The notes under the pieces are model-generated. The model had not been told where the DNA came from. It worked only from the letters and a program-made list of their open reading frames with translations, and searched no databases. Positions 8,682 to 16,837 of a stretch of 64,000 nucleotides of DNA are shown here, piece by piece. Both the position numbers and the translations under genes were made by a program. The stretch is from the NCBI GenBank assembly GCA_024743315.1, contig JANSWU010000003.1:310001-374000 (forward strand). The letters are read 5' to 3'. Origin of the DNA: Hyphomonadaceae bacterium (GTDB taxonomy: Bacteria > Pseudomonadota > Alphaproteobacteria > Caulobacterales > Hyphomonadaceae). The first letter of the stretch is position 1. Each line of letters starts with the position of its first letter.

Positions 8682-9763
8682 AGTCCTTGTATTTTCTCTA
8701 TTTGGTCGCTCCCCGCAGGCAGACTGAAGATGAGACCATCCCTTCCGATCGTGATCGGGCCATCAAACTCGGATGCGGCCGTTCCGATAAACACGCTTTC
8801 GAGCAGTCGCACCGGCAGCGGCGGCACCAGATGGTAAAGCACCAGGTGATCAACCCCGGCCTCTTGTGCGGCGCGTGCAGCGTCTTCTGGAGACGCGTGA
8901 TAGTCGAGAATGTCTGCAAAAATCTTGGCATTATTCGTCTGACCACGTTCGCCCAATCGTTTGCCGATCATCGACACCATCTCTGGATCCAGAGCTTCAT
9001 GTAGCATGAGGTCAACGCCGGTCGACGCGGCAACAAAGGCTGGATGATAAATCGTGTCGCCACTGATCGAGATCGAGCGATCCTTGTAGTCGATGCGATA
9101 TCCGAAGGCGGGATCGACCGGCGCATGCTCAACTCGCATCGCCGTGATCGTGAGGTCGCCCTGTTCGAAAACAACTGCCTGCCCAGCCGGCCCGGCCGGA
9201 AGCGTAATCTCGCGCGCGGCGCCGCCAAATCCGCTCGGATTGGCGACAATCGGTCCGTGATGTGCGGTGCGATAGGTGCTGTCGATCTGATAGGCCATGT
9301 TGAACCCGGTGACGATCTGTTCGGTTCCGACCGGTCCGACAATCGGCGTCGGCTCTGTCCGCGCGCCGCCTACCCATGAGAAGACCAAAAGCTCACCCAG
9401 CCCATCAATATGGTCAGAATGCAGATGAGTCAGGAAGACTGTATCAAGCCGGTCAATCGGAAACCCCATCGAGCCCAGGTTTCGCACCCCGCCCGAACCA
9501 ACATCAAAGACAAAAGCTTGATCGCCGGCGACCACGCCAAGGCACGGCCCGGCGCGCGAGGCGTCCGGCATTGGCGACCCGGTGCCACAGAGATAGACAT
9601 GCAAGCCATCGCCAAGCGCTGCACTGCGATCGACGCCGATGCGTTGATCAATCACACGTTCAAAAACAGTGCTCGCAATTTGCGTTTTGAATAGATTGAA
9701 ACCAAGAAATCCGAGCATCAGGACAAGAACAATCCCGATCAACCCCCGCACGGTCCAGCTCAT
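8678..9763 (-). CDS. Metallo-beta-lactamase-fold hydrolase, RNase Z/arylsulfatase-like
   Basis: A 361-residue protein with an N-terminal membrane segment (GLIGIVLVLMLGFLGFNLF). The zinc site motif is FLTHLHSDHIDGLGE (H-x-H-x-D-H). Further ligands are probably the His in MRVEHAPVDP, the Asp in ISISGDTIYHPAF and the His in HLVLYHLVPP, the order found in RNase Z-like MBL proteins. The N-terminal text YLCGTGSPMPDASRAGPCLG is typical of the same group, which includes periplasmic alkylsulfatase- or lactonase-like enzymes. With the hydrophobic anchor it should work in the periplasm, not on tRNA. It is last in a leftward three-gene operon; its start overlaps the preceding stop (ATGA). Confidence 0.8.
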   Translation of the reverse strand: MSWTVRGLIGIVLVLMLGFLGFNLFKTQIASTVFERVIDQRIGVDRSAALGDGLHVYLCGTGSPMPDASRAGPCLGVVAGDQAFVFDVGSGGVRNLGSMGFPIDRLDTVFLTHLHSDHIDGLGELLVFSWVGGARTEPTPIVGPVGTEQIVTGFNMAYQIDSTYRTAHHGPIVANPSGFGGAAREITLPAGPAGQAVVFEQGDLTITAMRVEHAPVDPAFGYRIDYKDRSISISGDTIYHPAFVAASTGVDLMLHEALDPEMVSMIGKRLGERGQTNNAKIFADILDYHASPEDAARAAQEAGVDHLVLYHLVPPLPVRLLESVFIGTAASEFDGPITIGRDGLIFSLPAGSDQIEKIQGL

Positions 9764-10230
9764 CCCGACACCTCCTTGAAAACCATATCCAGCCAGGGCA
9801 GCGCTTTAATCTGGTCCGGCACCACCGTTTCAATATTCAACTGGCCTTTTAAGCCGGCAGCTCTGTGCACGGAGATGGCCTGCCATTCAGGTGATGTCGA
9901 CATGCGAAACAATGAATTGCGGTCAGGATAGACGGCGATGGCAATCTCGTCCCAAAGCTCCTCGACCTGCCCCAGGGATAAAAAGGTCACGTCCGCCATA
10001 AAGAAGAAACGGCCGCCATATTCGGGGATCAGGCCCGCTACGCCGGCGCCATACAGTTGATAAGCCTCGCGCCCCGTCAGATCCGTCTCGCGCCCATCCT
10101 CATATTCGGCCTTGTCCTTAAACTTCAGCAAATTGATCATGAACACAGGCCCTTTCGGACCGGGTTCTGCCATTTGTGCCATTTGCTCTGGGTTGGATGG
10201 CACAAGCTCGTTGATCACCTGCATCTTCAA
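9760..10230 (-). CDS. DUF1330 family protein
   Basis: A 156-residue cytosolic protein. The text GPVFMINLLKFKDKAEYEDG and the later LTGREAYQLYGAGVAGLIPEY are the DUF1330 pattern (dimeric ferredoxin-like barrel: a strand 'v.mlNlLkFk', then 'Y..Y'). AIAVYPDRNSLFRMSTSPEWQ matches the usual final strand and helix. DUF1330 proteins have no established reaction; relatives sit in aromatic and lipid catabolic clusters. Four-base overlaps with both neighbours (ATGA) show tight translational coupling to the HCCA-isomerase-like and MBL genes. A family member on each side of the convergent junction (8058-8681 is the other) is unusual. Confidence 0.8.
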   Translation of the reverse strand: MKMQVINELVPSNPEQMAQMAEPGPKGPVFMINLLKFKDKAEYEDGRETDLTGREAYQLYGAGVAGLIPEYGGRFFFMADVTFLSLGQVEELWDEIAIAVYPDRNSLFRMSTSPEWQAISVHRAAGLKGQLNIETVVPDQIKALPWLDMVFKEVSG

Positions 10231-11528
10231 ATCTCCTGTTGCTGGCGCGCATGCGCGTTCAGGGCGTCTTCAATCACCCATAACCTGTCCTGCCCCCAGG
10301 CGGCGACGTCGCCGACGCGAAAGCTCGGCACGCCCCAAAGTCCGTAGTCGAACATTTCTTTTTGATTGGCGTCTGCTTCGGCGCGCCAATGCTCACCGCC
10401 GAGAAAAGACCTCATATTTGACCAGTCGAGACCCGCGCGTTCCGTGATCTTTTTGAGCCCCGAATTCGAGCCCGCATCCAATCCGTCCGCCCAAACGCCC
10501 GACAGGAAGGATTGGGCAAACTCAAAGCCCTTCCCTTCGCGGATGGCGGCATGAAGGATGGCATACCCCCGTTCGACAGGTTCGCCGACAGGGTCGACCG
10601 AATTGCCAAATGGGATGCCCTGCCGTTCTGCCTCCCGCACCGTATCTTTCATGATGTAAAAGCCTTTTTTGCGCGGCACCTGCATCCCGCGCATGACCAT
10701 GGGCAAGACATATCGAAGCTTCAGATCTACGCCAAAGGCGTCGGCGATGGCTTTGACGCGCGCGGCGACGATCCCGGTATAAGGGCTTCGGAACGACAGA
10801 TACCAGTGAAGCTCAGGGCGTTCCGCCGAGGACGCCTTTGGGCTGAGACGTTCAACCTCGTGAGGTGGAAAGAGAAATCGCGTCTCTTGTGTCTTGGCAG
10901 CGCCGAGTTCGCGCAAACGTGCTTCCAGAAAGTGTAAGCGATCGACCCCCCAATACCATTCGCCCGCATAGTAGAGCGTGCCCCCAAGATAATGACCGAG
11001 CTCATCGCGATGCATCGCGGCCTGATTAAGCGTAACATCCAACGCTGGCTCCGATAAAACATCTTTTTGAGCAACGGGATGGGCCCAAATGCTTTGGCCG
11101 ATCTCAAATGCCTGTCTCAAAAAGGTGCCTTCTCGTGCAGCCTTTGTGAGCCCCAGATTCGCCTCGGTCAGGACTGAAGCAGAAGGTTGTTGACCGGGGT
11201 CGTTGAATGAGAGCCCGCCACGCTGCGCCAGCCGTTCAGCATCCTTGCGCGCATAGGCGTTCAATCGTTCGCGATCTGGCGCCGCCCAGTCTGGTGGCGG
11301 CGCTGTAACATGGATCCGCAAATCGATGTCATAACGCTCACAGACTGCCGGCAAGAGCTGAACAAGCAGGTGCGAGTACGGATCGCCGGCCTCGTGAAAA
11401 TACTCGACCACGTGCTCGCCGTTTTGCTTAAGGCGGGCGCGCTCCGCCTTGGCGCGCGCTGCGTTACGGCGTTCGATGCTGAAAAGCGACCGTGCGACCT
11501 TATTCTGAACTGCCGCTTTGATCCGCAT
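10227..11528 (-). CDS. Two-domain DsbA/2-hydroxychromene-2-carboxylate isomerase-like protein
   Basis: A 433-residue protein made of two thioredoxin-fold (DsbA/kappa-GST) modules in tandem. Module 1 starts VVEYFHEAGDPYSHLLVQL. Module 2 starts ELHWYLSFRSPYTGIVAARV, the 'SPYS'-like N-terminus of HCCA isomerases where a Ser binds glutathione. It ends with YGLWGVPSFRVGDVAAWGQ followed by DRLW, the cis-Pro region (GVPSF) characteristic of the family. Neither module has a CxxC, so redox catalysis is unlikely; glutathione-dependent isomerisation or a dehalogenase-like reaction is more probable. It is the first gene of the leftward operon, with about 116 bases of promoter region up to the sulfatase gene. 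A fused double domain is longer than the usual single-domain isomerase (about 200). Confidence 0.75.
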   Translation of the reverse strand: MRIKAAVQNKVARSLFSIERRNAARAKAERARLKQNGEHVVEYFHEAGDPYSHLLVQLLPAVCERYDIDLRIHVTAPPPDWAAPDRERLNAYARKDAERLAQRGGLSFNDPGQQPSASVLTEANLGLTKAAREGTFLRQAFEIGQSIWAHPVAQKDVLSEPALDVTLNQAAMHRDELGHYLGGTLYYAGEWYWGVDRLHFLEARLRELGAAKTQETRFLFPPHEVERLSPKASSAERPELHWYLSFRSPYTGIVAARVKAIADAFGVDLKLRYVLPMVMRGMQVPRKKGFYIMKDTVREAERQGIPFGNSVDPVGEPVERGYAILHAAIREGKGFEFAQSFLSGVWADGLDAGSNSGLKKITERAGLDWSNMRSFLGGEHWRAEADANQKEMFDYGLWGVPSFRVGDVAAWGQDRLWVIEDALNAHARQQQEI

Positions 11529-11644
11529 GTTTGAGGACTCCTATCATGTCGGCGCTGACGCCCTCGACATTAATGGCATTCCGAGTGTCATTACAATAAA
11601 ATTCTTTTTGTGAAAGATCGCGCGCTGCGCCGTTAGCCCCAAGC

Positions 11645-13405
11645 TCACGCGGTCATTTTTTTTAAGATCCAGCGGATCGACCAGACGAAACCGAACAAGA
11701 GGATGACCAGCGCCAGAACCAGCGCGATCACCAAACTGCGATTATTGGCGTAGAAGCGCTCCGTCGCATTCTCGGCAACCGCTTCTGCTGTGTTGTAGCC
11801 GGGCGGCATTTCCAGGACCCCGACCGAACGTGCATAATCGTTATAAGCGGAGAGCAAGTCTTCAAACACTTCGGGCGCTTGCGCACGTAGATCAACGGTT
11901 TCACCCGGATCCTCAACCATGTTGAACAGGCGCCACTCGCCAGTGCCTACTGGTGGCATGCTGCGCGTGATTTTATAGTCACCTTTGTAAAGCGCGCTAT
12001 TCCCAGACACTTCAATCGCGCGAACGTCATCCGGGCCGTAAACGCTTGTCGCCTCCCCGGTGAGGAGCGGCATGAGTGAGCGCCCTGTGACGGGCTTGGC
12101 ATTAGCTGGCGCGTCAGGTGCCCCAACCCAATCGAGCAAGGTTGGCGTAATGTCCGTCACCATCGCCGGCGACGAAACCTGGGACGGACTTATGCCCGGT
12201 CCGGCAATAATGAGAGGCGCACGGATGCCGCCTTCCGTGGCGTAGAACTTATATAACGCACCGGGGGATGCGGCCGCCGCGGCCCATTCTGGCCCGATGA
12301 ATCCCCAAGAGCCTTCAAGGCCAGCGCGATCCGGATCAATATTATAGCCATTCATCGCCTGCCAGAGCGTGATTCGCCAATCATCATCGCCGCGATTGTA
12401 TTCGGGACCATTATCAGACGTGACCACAAAAATGGAGTTTTCATACCGGTTTTGGGCTTTGAGATACTCGACAAAACGTCCGATGTGAAAATCCATCGCC
12501 TCCATCATTCCGGCATTGACTTCCATCATGGAGGTATAGAGCTCGCGCTCGTCCGGGCTAAGGCTCTCCCAAGTCCGTGACCCGTTCGGCATCGGCGCAA
12601 GCGCGGCGCCGGGAGTGATCAATCCAAGAACTTGTGCGCGCTCATAGCGGGCTTGCCTCAATACGTTCCAGCCTTCGTCATAGACCCCGTCATATTTGGC
12701 CGTGAATTCTGCGGGTGCCTGGACGGGAATATGGATGGCTTGGAACGGCAGATAGGCCAAAAACGGTTTCGAAGGATCCGTCGCCTCTATGTATTCGATC
12801 ATCTTGTCGACGATGAATTCGGACGAATAAAAATCGTCAGGCAGCGCCGCTTCGACCCCGTCTTCCCACCAGGGTGCGTCCTGATAGTAGGGCATGTAGG
12901 ATTTATCGTCCCAATTATCGGCCCCGGACGCGGCAAGCGCAAAAGAGCGATCAAAGCCATGATTTTGCGGCATCTCTTCGGCAGTTTCACCAAGATGCCA
13001 CTTGCCGGTCATCAAAGTGCGATAGCCAGCAGCGCGCAGCCGATCTGCCAGCGTCAGCACGCCGGGCTCAAACGCCATCGTATAGCCCGGCTGCCCCTTA
13101 TGTTCTTTGGGCAGGACTTCCGGGATGGTGGCGACCCCGGTCATATGATTGTCGAGACCGGTCAGCAGCATCGCCCGAGTTGGTGAGCAAAGCGGCGAGG
13201 TGCGATATTGCAGGAACATTGCCCCGCGTGCCGCCAAGGCATCGATGCTCGGCGTGTTCGCTTCACCGCCATATGCGCCAATATCCATCAAGGCGGCGTC
13301 ATCGATGAGGATGATGACAATGTTGGGGGATGATTGTTCTTGGGCATTCAGCGCAGAGAATGGCCCGATCTGGACCAAGACGATTGCCAGCAAAAACCTC
13401 AACAT
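11645..13405 (-). CDS. Formylglycine-type sulfatase with C-terminal membrane anchor
   Basis: A 586-residue protein. The start at 13405 is set by GGAGGAAGAGA directly before the ATG and by the following signal peptide (MLRFLLAIVLVQIG, cleavage likely after ALNA). NIVIILIDDAALMDIGAYGG supplies the metal-binding Asp pair, and Cys73 in C-S-P-T-R is the formylglycine site, followed by AMLLTG. GKWHLGE, HIPVQAP and VTSDNGPEYNRGDDDW complete the active-site pattern. The tail has LFNMVEDPGETVDL. Unusually, a final hydrophobic segment (LVIALVLALVILLFGFVW) followed by basic residues should anchor the enzyme in a membrane by its C-terminus. It is divergent from a TonB receptor, a typical pairing for uptake and desulfation of a sulfated compound. 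Confidence 0.9.
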   Translation of the reverse strand: MLRFLLAIVLVQIGPFSALNAQEQSSPNIVIILIDDAALMDIGAYGGEANTPSIDALAARGAMFLQYRTSPLCSPTRAMLLTGLDNHMTGVATIPEVLPKEHKGQPGYTMAFEPGVLTLADRLRAAGYRTLMTGKWHLGETAEEMPQNHGFDRSFALAASGADNWDDKSYMPYYQDAPWWEDGVEAALPDDFYSSEFIVDKMIEYIEATDPSKPFLAYLPFQAIHIPVQAPAEFTAKYDGVYDEGWNVLRQARYERAQVLGLITPGAALAPMPNGSRTWESLSPDERELYTSMMEVNAGMMEAMDFHIGRFVEYLKAQNRYENSIFVVTSDNGPEYNRGDDDWRITLWQAMNGYNIDPDRAGLEGSWGFIGPEWAAAAASPGALYKFYATEGGIRAPLIIAGPGISPSQVSSPAMVTDITPTLLDWVGAPDAPANAKPVTGRSLMPLLTGEATSVYGPDDVRAIEVSGNSALYKGDYKITRSMPPVGTGEWRLFNMVEDPGETVDLRAQAPEVFEDLLSAYNDYARSVGVLEMPPGYNTAEAVAENATERFYANNRSLVIALVLALVILLFGFVWSIRWILKKMTA

Positions 13406-13602
13406 TCTCTTCCTCCGCACCCCGTTTAGTTCCCTGGTCCTCATTCGGCGATGGAGCTCCCTGATCTGCGTCAGTTTGGCCCGGCTGCTCTGGACCGGTC
13501 CACAGCGGGTATTGGCACTTGCAGTGCCTGAACCTCTATGGCACGTCAAGCGCAAACAAAACCCCGGCGCATTCCGCGATTGGGGACTTATGGGAGGAAT
13601 TC
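13406..13602. promoter_or_regulatory. Divergent promoter region between sulfatase and TonB receptor
   Basis: The 197 bases hold promoters for both directions. A perfect 12-bp palindrome TGGACCGGTCCA lies at 13491-13502, and a perfect short inverted repeat GGCACT-TGC-AGTGCC lies at 13514-13528; either could be an operator or, in the case of the second, a small RNA hairpin. Good ribosome sites sit at both ends (GGAGGAAGAGA leftward, GGGAGGAATTC rightward). No -35/-10 pair is clear enough to name. Confidence 0.4.
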
Positions 13603-16179
13603 ATGCGTAAACCTGCGAACCCTAAAACCTGCCTTGGATTCAAGTCAGCACTCTCATTGAGTGTCGGTTTGACCGCCCTCGTGGCGGGCGCCAGCTCCAC
13701 CGCTGTGGCGCAAGAGGAGGTTGAGGATGAAGTCGCTCGACTCAACACAATCACGGTTTCTGCGACCAAACGTGAGCAAACGCTGCAGGATGTGCCGGTC
13801 GCCGTCTCGGTTGTCGATAGCGACGTGATCGAGAAAGCCGAGATCCAGGATCTGAATGATCTGCAATCCGTGGTTCCATCTTTGCGCGTCGGGCAATTGC
13901 AGTCTTCGGCCAACACAAACTTCATCATTCGTGGATTTGGTAACGGCGCCAATAATGTTGGAATTGAACCCTCCGTCGGCGTCTTTGTTGATGGCGTCTA
14001 CCGGTCCCGTTCTGCCGCCCAGATTTCCGACCTGCCAAACTTGCAGCGCGTCGAAGTCTTGCGCGGACCGCAATCTACCCTGTTCGGCAAAAACGCCTCT
14101 GCCGGTGTGATTTCAATCGTCACGCGGAAACCACAATTTGAAACTCAGGGATCGATTGAAGGTACGGTCGGCAATTTCAATGCGCTTCGCCTTAAAGGCG
14201 ATGTCACGGGACCGCTTTCTGACACCGTGGCCTATAGCTTGGCAGGGAACATCAACCAACGCGACGGTTACGCCGAAGACATAGCGATCGGTGAAGAAAC
14301 CAATGAGCGCAATCGCTGGGGTATCCGCGGCGAATTGCTGTTCACGCCGAGCGAAAACCTCGAATTCCGCCTGATCGGTGACTATGACACGATTGATGAA
14401 GTCTGCTGTGTCGCGGCCAACCTGATCAATGGTCCAACCGGCCCGATCATCGGCGCACTGGGCGGCGCCATCAATGCGGAAGATCCATTCTCTTATGAGG
14501 TCTTCGGCAATTTCCCATCTGAAAACGAAATCACCAATTCGGGTATTTCCCTGCAGATTGATCGGGAGTTTGAGGGCTTCGATGTCACCTCGATTACGGC
14601 TTTCCGGAATGTTGAGTCGCTGACCAATCAGGATTCTGATTTCACATCTGCCGACCTCATCGGCCTGAATGAGAATGATGGGAACATTGATACATTCACG
14701 CAGGAAATCCGCCTGACATCAAACAATCCAAACAATCGCGTCGATTGGATGATTGGCGGATTCTATTTCGATGAAGAGGTCGAAGTCTCTTCCGCCTTTG
14801 CGTATGGCGCTGATTATCGCGGTTATGCTGACTTCCTGTCTGGTGGCGCGATTGGCGCAGTTGAAGCCGCGCTGGGGCTCCCGGTTGGCACGACCTTCGG
14901 TCAGAATGGCCAGGGACCGTCGGCTGAATTCGGTCAGGACAACACGGCCTGGTCGATTTTCGGAACGCTTGATTTCCACATTAGCGATCGACTGACCGCG
15001 ACGGTCGGCCTGAACTATACCGAAGACGAGAAGGACGCCTTCTATCGTCAGGTGAATACCGATGCCTTCTCGGCGCTCGATTTTGTTGAGATCGGCTTTG
15101 GCTCAATTCTCGCGGCCAATGGCATCGACCCGACCGACCCGGTCGCGGTCGGCACGTTCGCGCAGGCAAACCCAGCGACCTTCGGCGCCTTTATCGCGGC
15201 TGCTCAGGATCCCGCCACCAATCCATTGCTCGGATTGCAGGCTTTGCAGTTCCTGCCACCTTTCCTCGACTTCCCGAATTCGGTCGAAGACGGCTCGAGC
15301 AGCGATGACAATACCACCTATACGTTGCGCCTCGCCTATGACGTGAATGACAATATCAATGTCTATGGTTCGTGGGCGACTGGTTTCAAAGCCACGTCCT
15401 GGAACTTGTCTCGCGACAGTCGTCCTTTCCCGGCCGATTTCATTCCAGGGTCGCCGATCACCAACCCTCCGGCATCTCCGATCCGGGATGCAGGTCTGGC
15501 GCTTCCAAACCTGACTGCCGGAACGCGCTTTGCCGGGCCTGAAGAATCTGAAGTCTTCGAATTGGGGGTGAAAGGCGCCTTCTCGAACTTCGCGTTCAAT
15601 CTGGCAATTTTCGACCAGACGATTGAAGGCTTCCAGTCAAATGCCTTTACCGGCACGGGATTCGCGCTTGCCAATGCCGGTGAGCAATCGACCACCGGTC
15701 TCGAGCTGGATCTGACCTGGAACCCAACCGAAGCCTTAACGCTGACATTTGCTGGCACCTTCCTGGATCCAGTCTATGACAGCTTTGTCGGGTCCGCCGC
15801 CGGAGATATTAGCGGCCAGACCCCGTCCGGCATCCCAGAAACGGCGACATCGGTTGGCTTCAATTACGACTTCACCTTGAACAATTGGGACAGCTTTGTT
15901 CGTGCGGATTGGCAATATTCGGCGGACACTGATTTCTTCGATGACCCAACCAATAATGCGCTCATCGCACCGGGCAATTATTCGCGTGAAATCAATGAAG
16001 TGAACGGCTCTATGGGCTTTGTAACGGATGGCGGACTGGGGGTCAGCCTCTGGGCCCGGAACCTGTTTGATCAAGAGCGGATCACCACCGCCTTCCCGTC
16101 TGTGGCACAGGCCGGATCCATCTCTGGATATCCAAACCAACCTCGCACTTATGGCGTTACGGTACGCAAAACTTTTTAA
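13603..16179 (+). CDS. TonB-dependent outer-membrane receptor
   Basis: An 858-residue protein. ATG 13603 follows GGGAGGAATTC and begins a 35-40-residue signal peptide ending TAVAQ. A TonB-box-like stretch NTITVSATKREQTLQDVPVA is followed by the plug domain (SVVDSDVIEKAEIQDLNDLQ; RGFGNG; VFVDGVYRSRSAAQISDLPN; VEVLRGPQSTLFGKNASAG), then a long beta-barrel ending YGVTVRKTF with the terminal aromatic residue needed for assembly. The plug resembles the large proteobacterial group of carbohydrate/organic-substrate receptors rather than a classic siderophore receptor. Divergent placement from a sulfatase suggests uptake of the sulfated substrate or its product. A strong terminator follows at 16228-16268. 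Confidence 0.9.
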   Translation: MRKPANPKTCLGFKSALSLSVGLTALVAGASSTAVAQEEVEDEVARLNTITVSATKREQTLQDVPVAVSVVDSDVIEKAEIQDLNDLQSVVPSLRVGQLQSSANTNFIIRGFGNGANNVGIEPSVGVFVDGVYRSRSAAQISDLPNLQRVEVLRGPQSTLFGKNASAGVISIVTRKPQFETQGSIEGTVGNFNALRLKGDVTGPLSDTVAYSLAGNINQRDGYAEDIAIGEETNERNRWGIRGELLFTPSENLEFRLIGDYDTIDEVCCVAANLINGPTGPIIGALGGAINAEDPFSYEVFGNFPSENEITNSGISLQIDREFEGFDVTSITAFRNVESLTNQDSDFTSADLIGLNENDGNIDTFTQEIRLTSNNPNNRVDWMIGGFYFDEEVEVSSAFAYGADYRGYADFLSGGAIGAVEAALGLPVGTTFGQNGQGPSAEFGQDNTAWSIFGTLDFHISDRLTATVGLNYTEDEKDAFYRQVNTDAFSALDFVEIGFGSILAANGIDPTDPVAVGTFAQANPATFGAFIAAAQDPATNPLLGLQALQFLPPFLDFPNSVEDGSSSDDNTTYTLRLAYDVNDNINVYGSWATGFKATSWNLSRDSRPFPADFIPGSPITNPPASPIRDAGLALPNLTAGTRFAGPEESEVFELGVKGAFSNFAFNLAIFDQTIEGFQSNAFTGTGFALANAGEQSTTGLELDLTWNPTEALTLTFAGTFLDPVYDSFVGSAAGDISGQTPSGIPETATSVGFNYDFTLNNWDSFVRADWQYSADTDFFDDPTNNALIAPGNYSREINEVNGSMGFVTDGGLGVSLWARNLFDQERITTAFPSVAQAGSISGYPNQPRTYGVTVRKTF

Positions 16180-16227
16180 GTTGAAGAACGTACCGAGTCT
16201 GTGAGCTTTGCTCACGTCTCCTCAAAC

Positions 16228-16268
16228 TCGCCGATGTTGTCATGCAGCGTCAGCATCGGCGATTTTTT
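16228..16268 (+). terminator. Intrinsic terminator of the TonB receptor gene
   Basis: TCGCCGATG (16228-16236) pairs perfectly with CATCGGCGA (16254-16262) and is followed at once by six T. A smaller hairpin GTGAGC-TTT-GCTCAC precedes it at 16201-16215. Confidence 0.9.
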
Positions 16269-16477
16269 CTGGCCGGGATACCGGCCTTTTTCTTGTCAAT
16301 TCGCCCTGGTTTTCTAGCGACTGGCGTGACCTTCGTCACAGCCTGCGCCGAGTTTCTGCAAAATTCTGACAGAGAGGAGAGATCGGCCGTGGCTGCCAGG
16401 CCAATCCACATCGTCTCCTCGGGATAATTCAGCGTGTTAGAGGTACTCGCGCCACCAAGAAGAAGATTGGAGATCAT

Positions 16478-16816
16478 ATGGCTGACAAATTAGACGTCGC
16501 AACGCTCGAAAAACTAATGAAAAAGGCCGCACCGAAATGGAAGGATATGGCCAATCCACCGACCGACAAAACAGTGAGTGAATTTCGTCAGTTCGCCGCA
16601 TTGGTCATCCTCAAGCAAGTCAAGGAAGCGCTCATGCAACATGGTAATCCGGATGATGCAACGACAGCGAAAGTTGCGCTTGGGTTTGACCTGGAAATCA
16701 CCGCTGCGCCAAGCACAGCCACGACGAGCACGGCTGACGCCGCTGGTTCGACAGTGACCTTGCGATGCACACGATATGGCTGGCCAGAAGCGCTCGAAAG
16801 TTCGTGGACCTTCTAA
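16478..16816 (+). CDS. Small protein of unknown function
   Basis: A 112-residue soluble protein; ATG 16478 follows GGAG with 5-base spacing (GGAGATCAT). The first 70 residues are helical and charged (KLDVATLEKLMKKAAPKWKD), then comes an Ala/Thr-rich linker (APSTATTSTADAAGSTVT), and the protein ends in LRCTRYGWPEALESSWTF. No signal peptide or known motif is recognised. It stands alone between the receptor terminator and the convergent cyclase gene, so it has its own promoter, in the preceding 200 bases. Confidence 0.55.
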   Translation: MADKLDVATLEKLMKKAAPKWKDMANPPTDKTVSEFRQFAALVILKQVKEALMQHGNPDDATTAKVALGFDLEITAAPSTATTSTADAAGSTVTLRCTRYGWPEALESSWTF

Positions 16817-16837
16817 CCTGCCAGAAACGGTGAGCGA

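Noticed and set aside
10227..11528. Disulfide oxidoreductase function for the DsbA-like protein
   Set aside because: No CxxC in either domain; HCCA-isomerase or kappa-GST-like function fits better.
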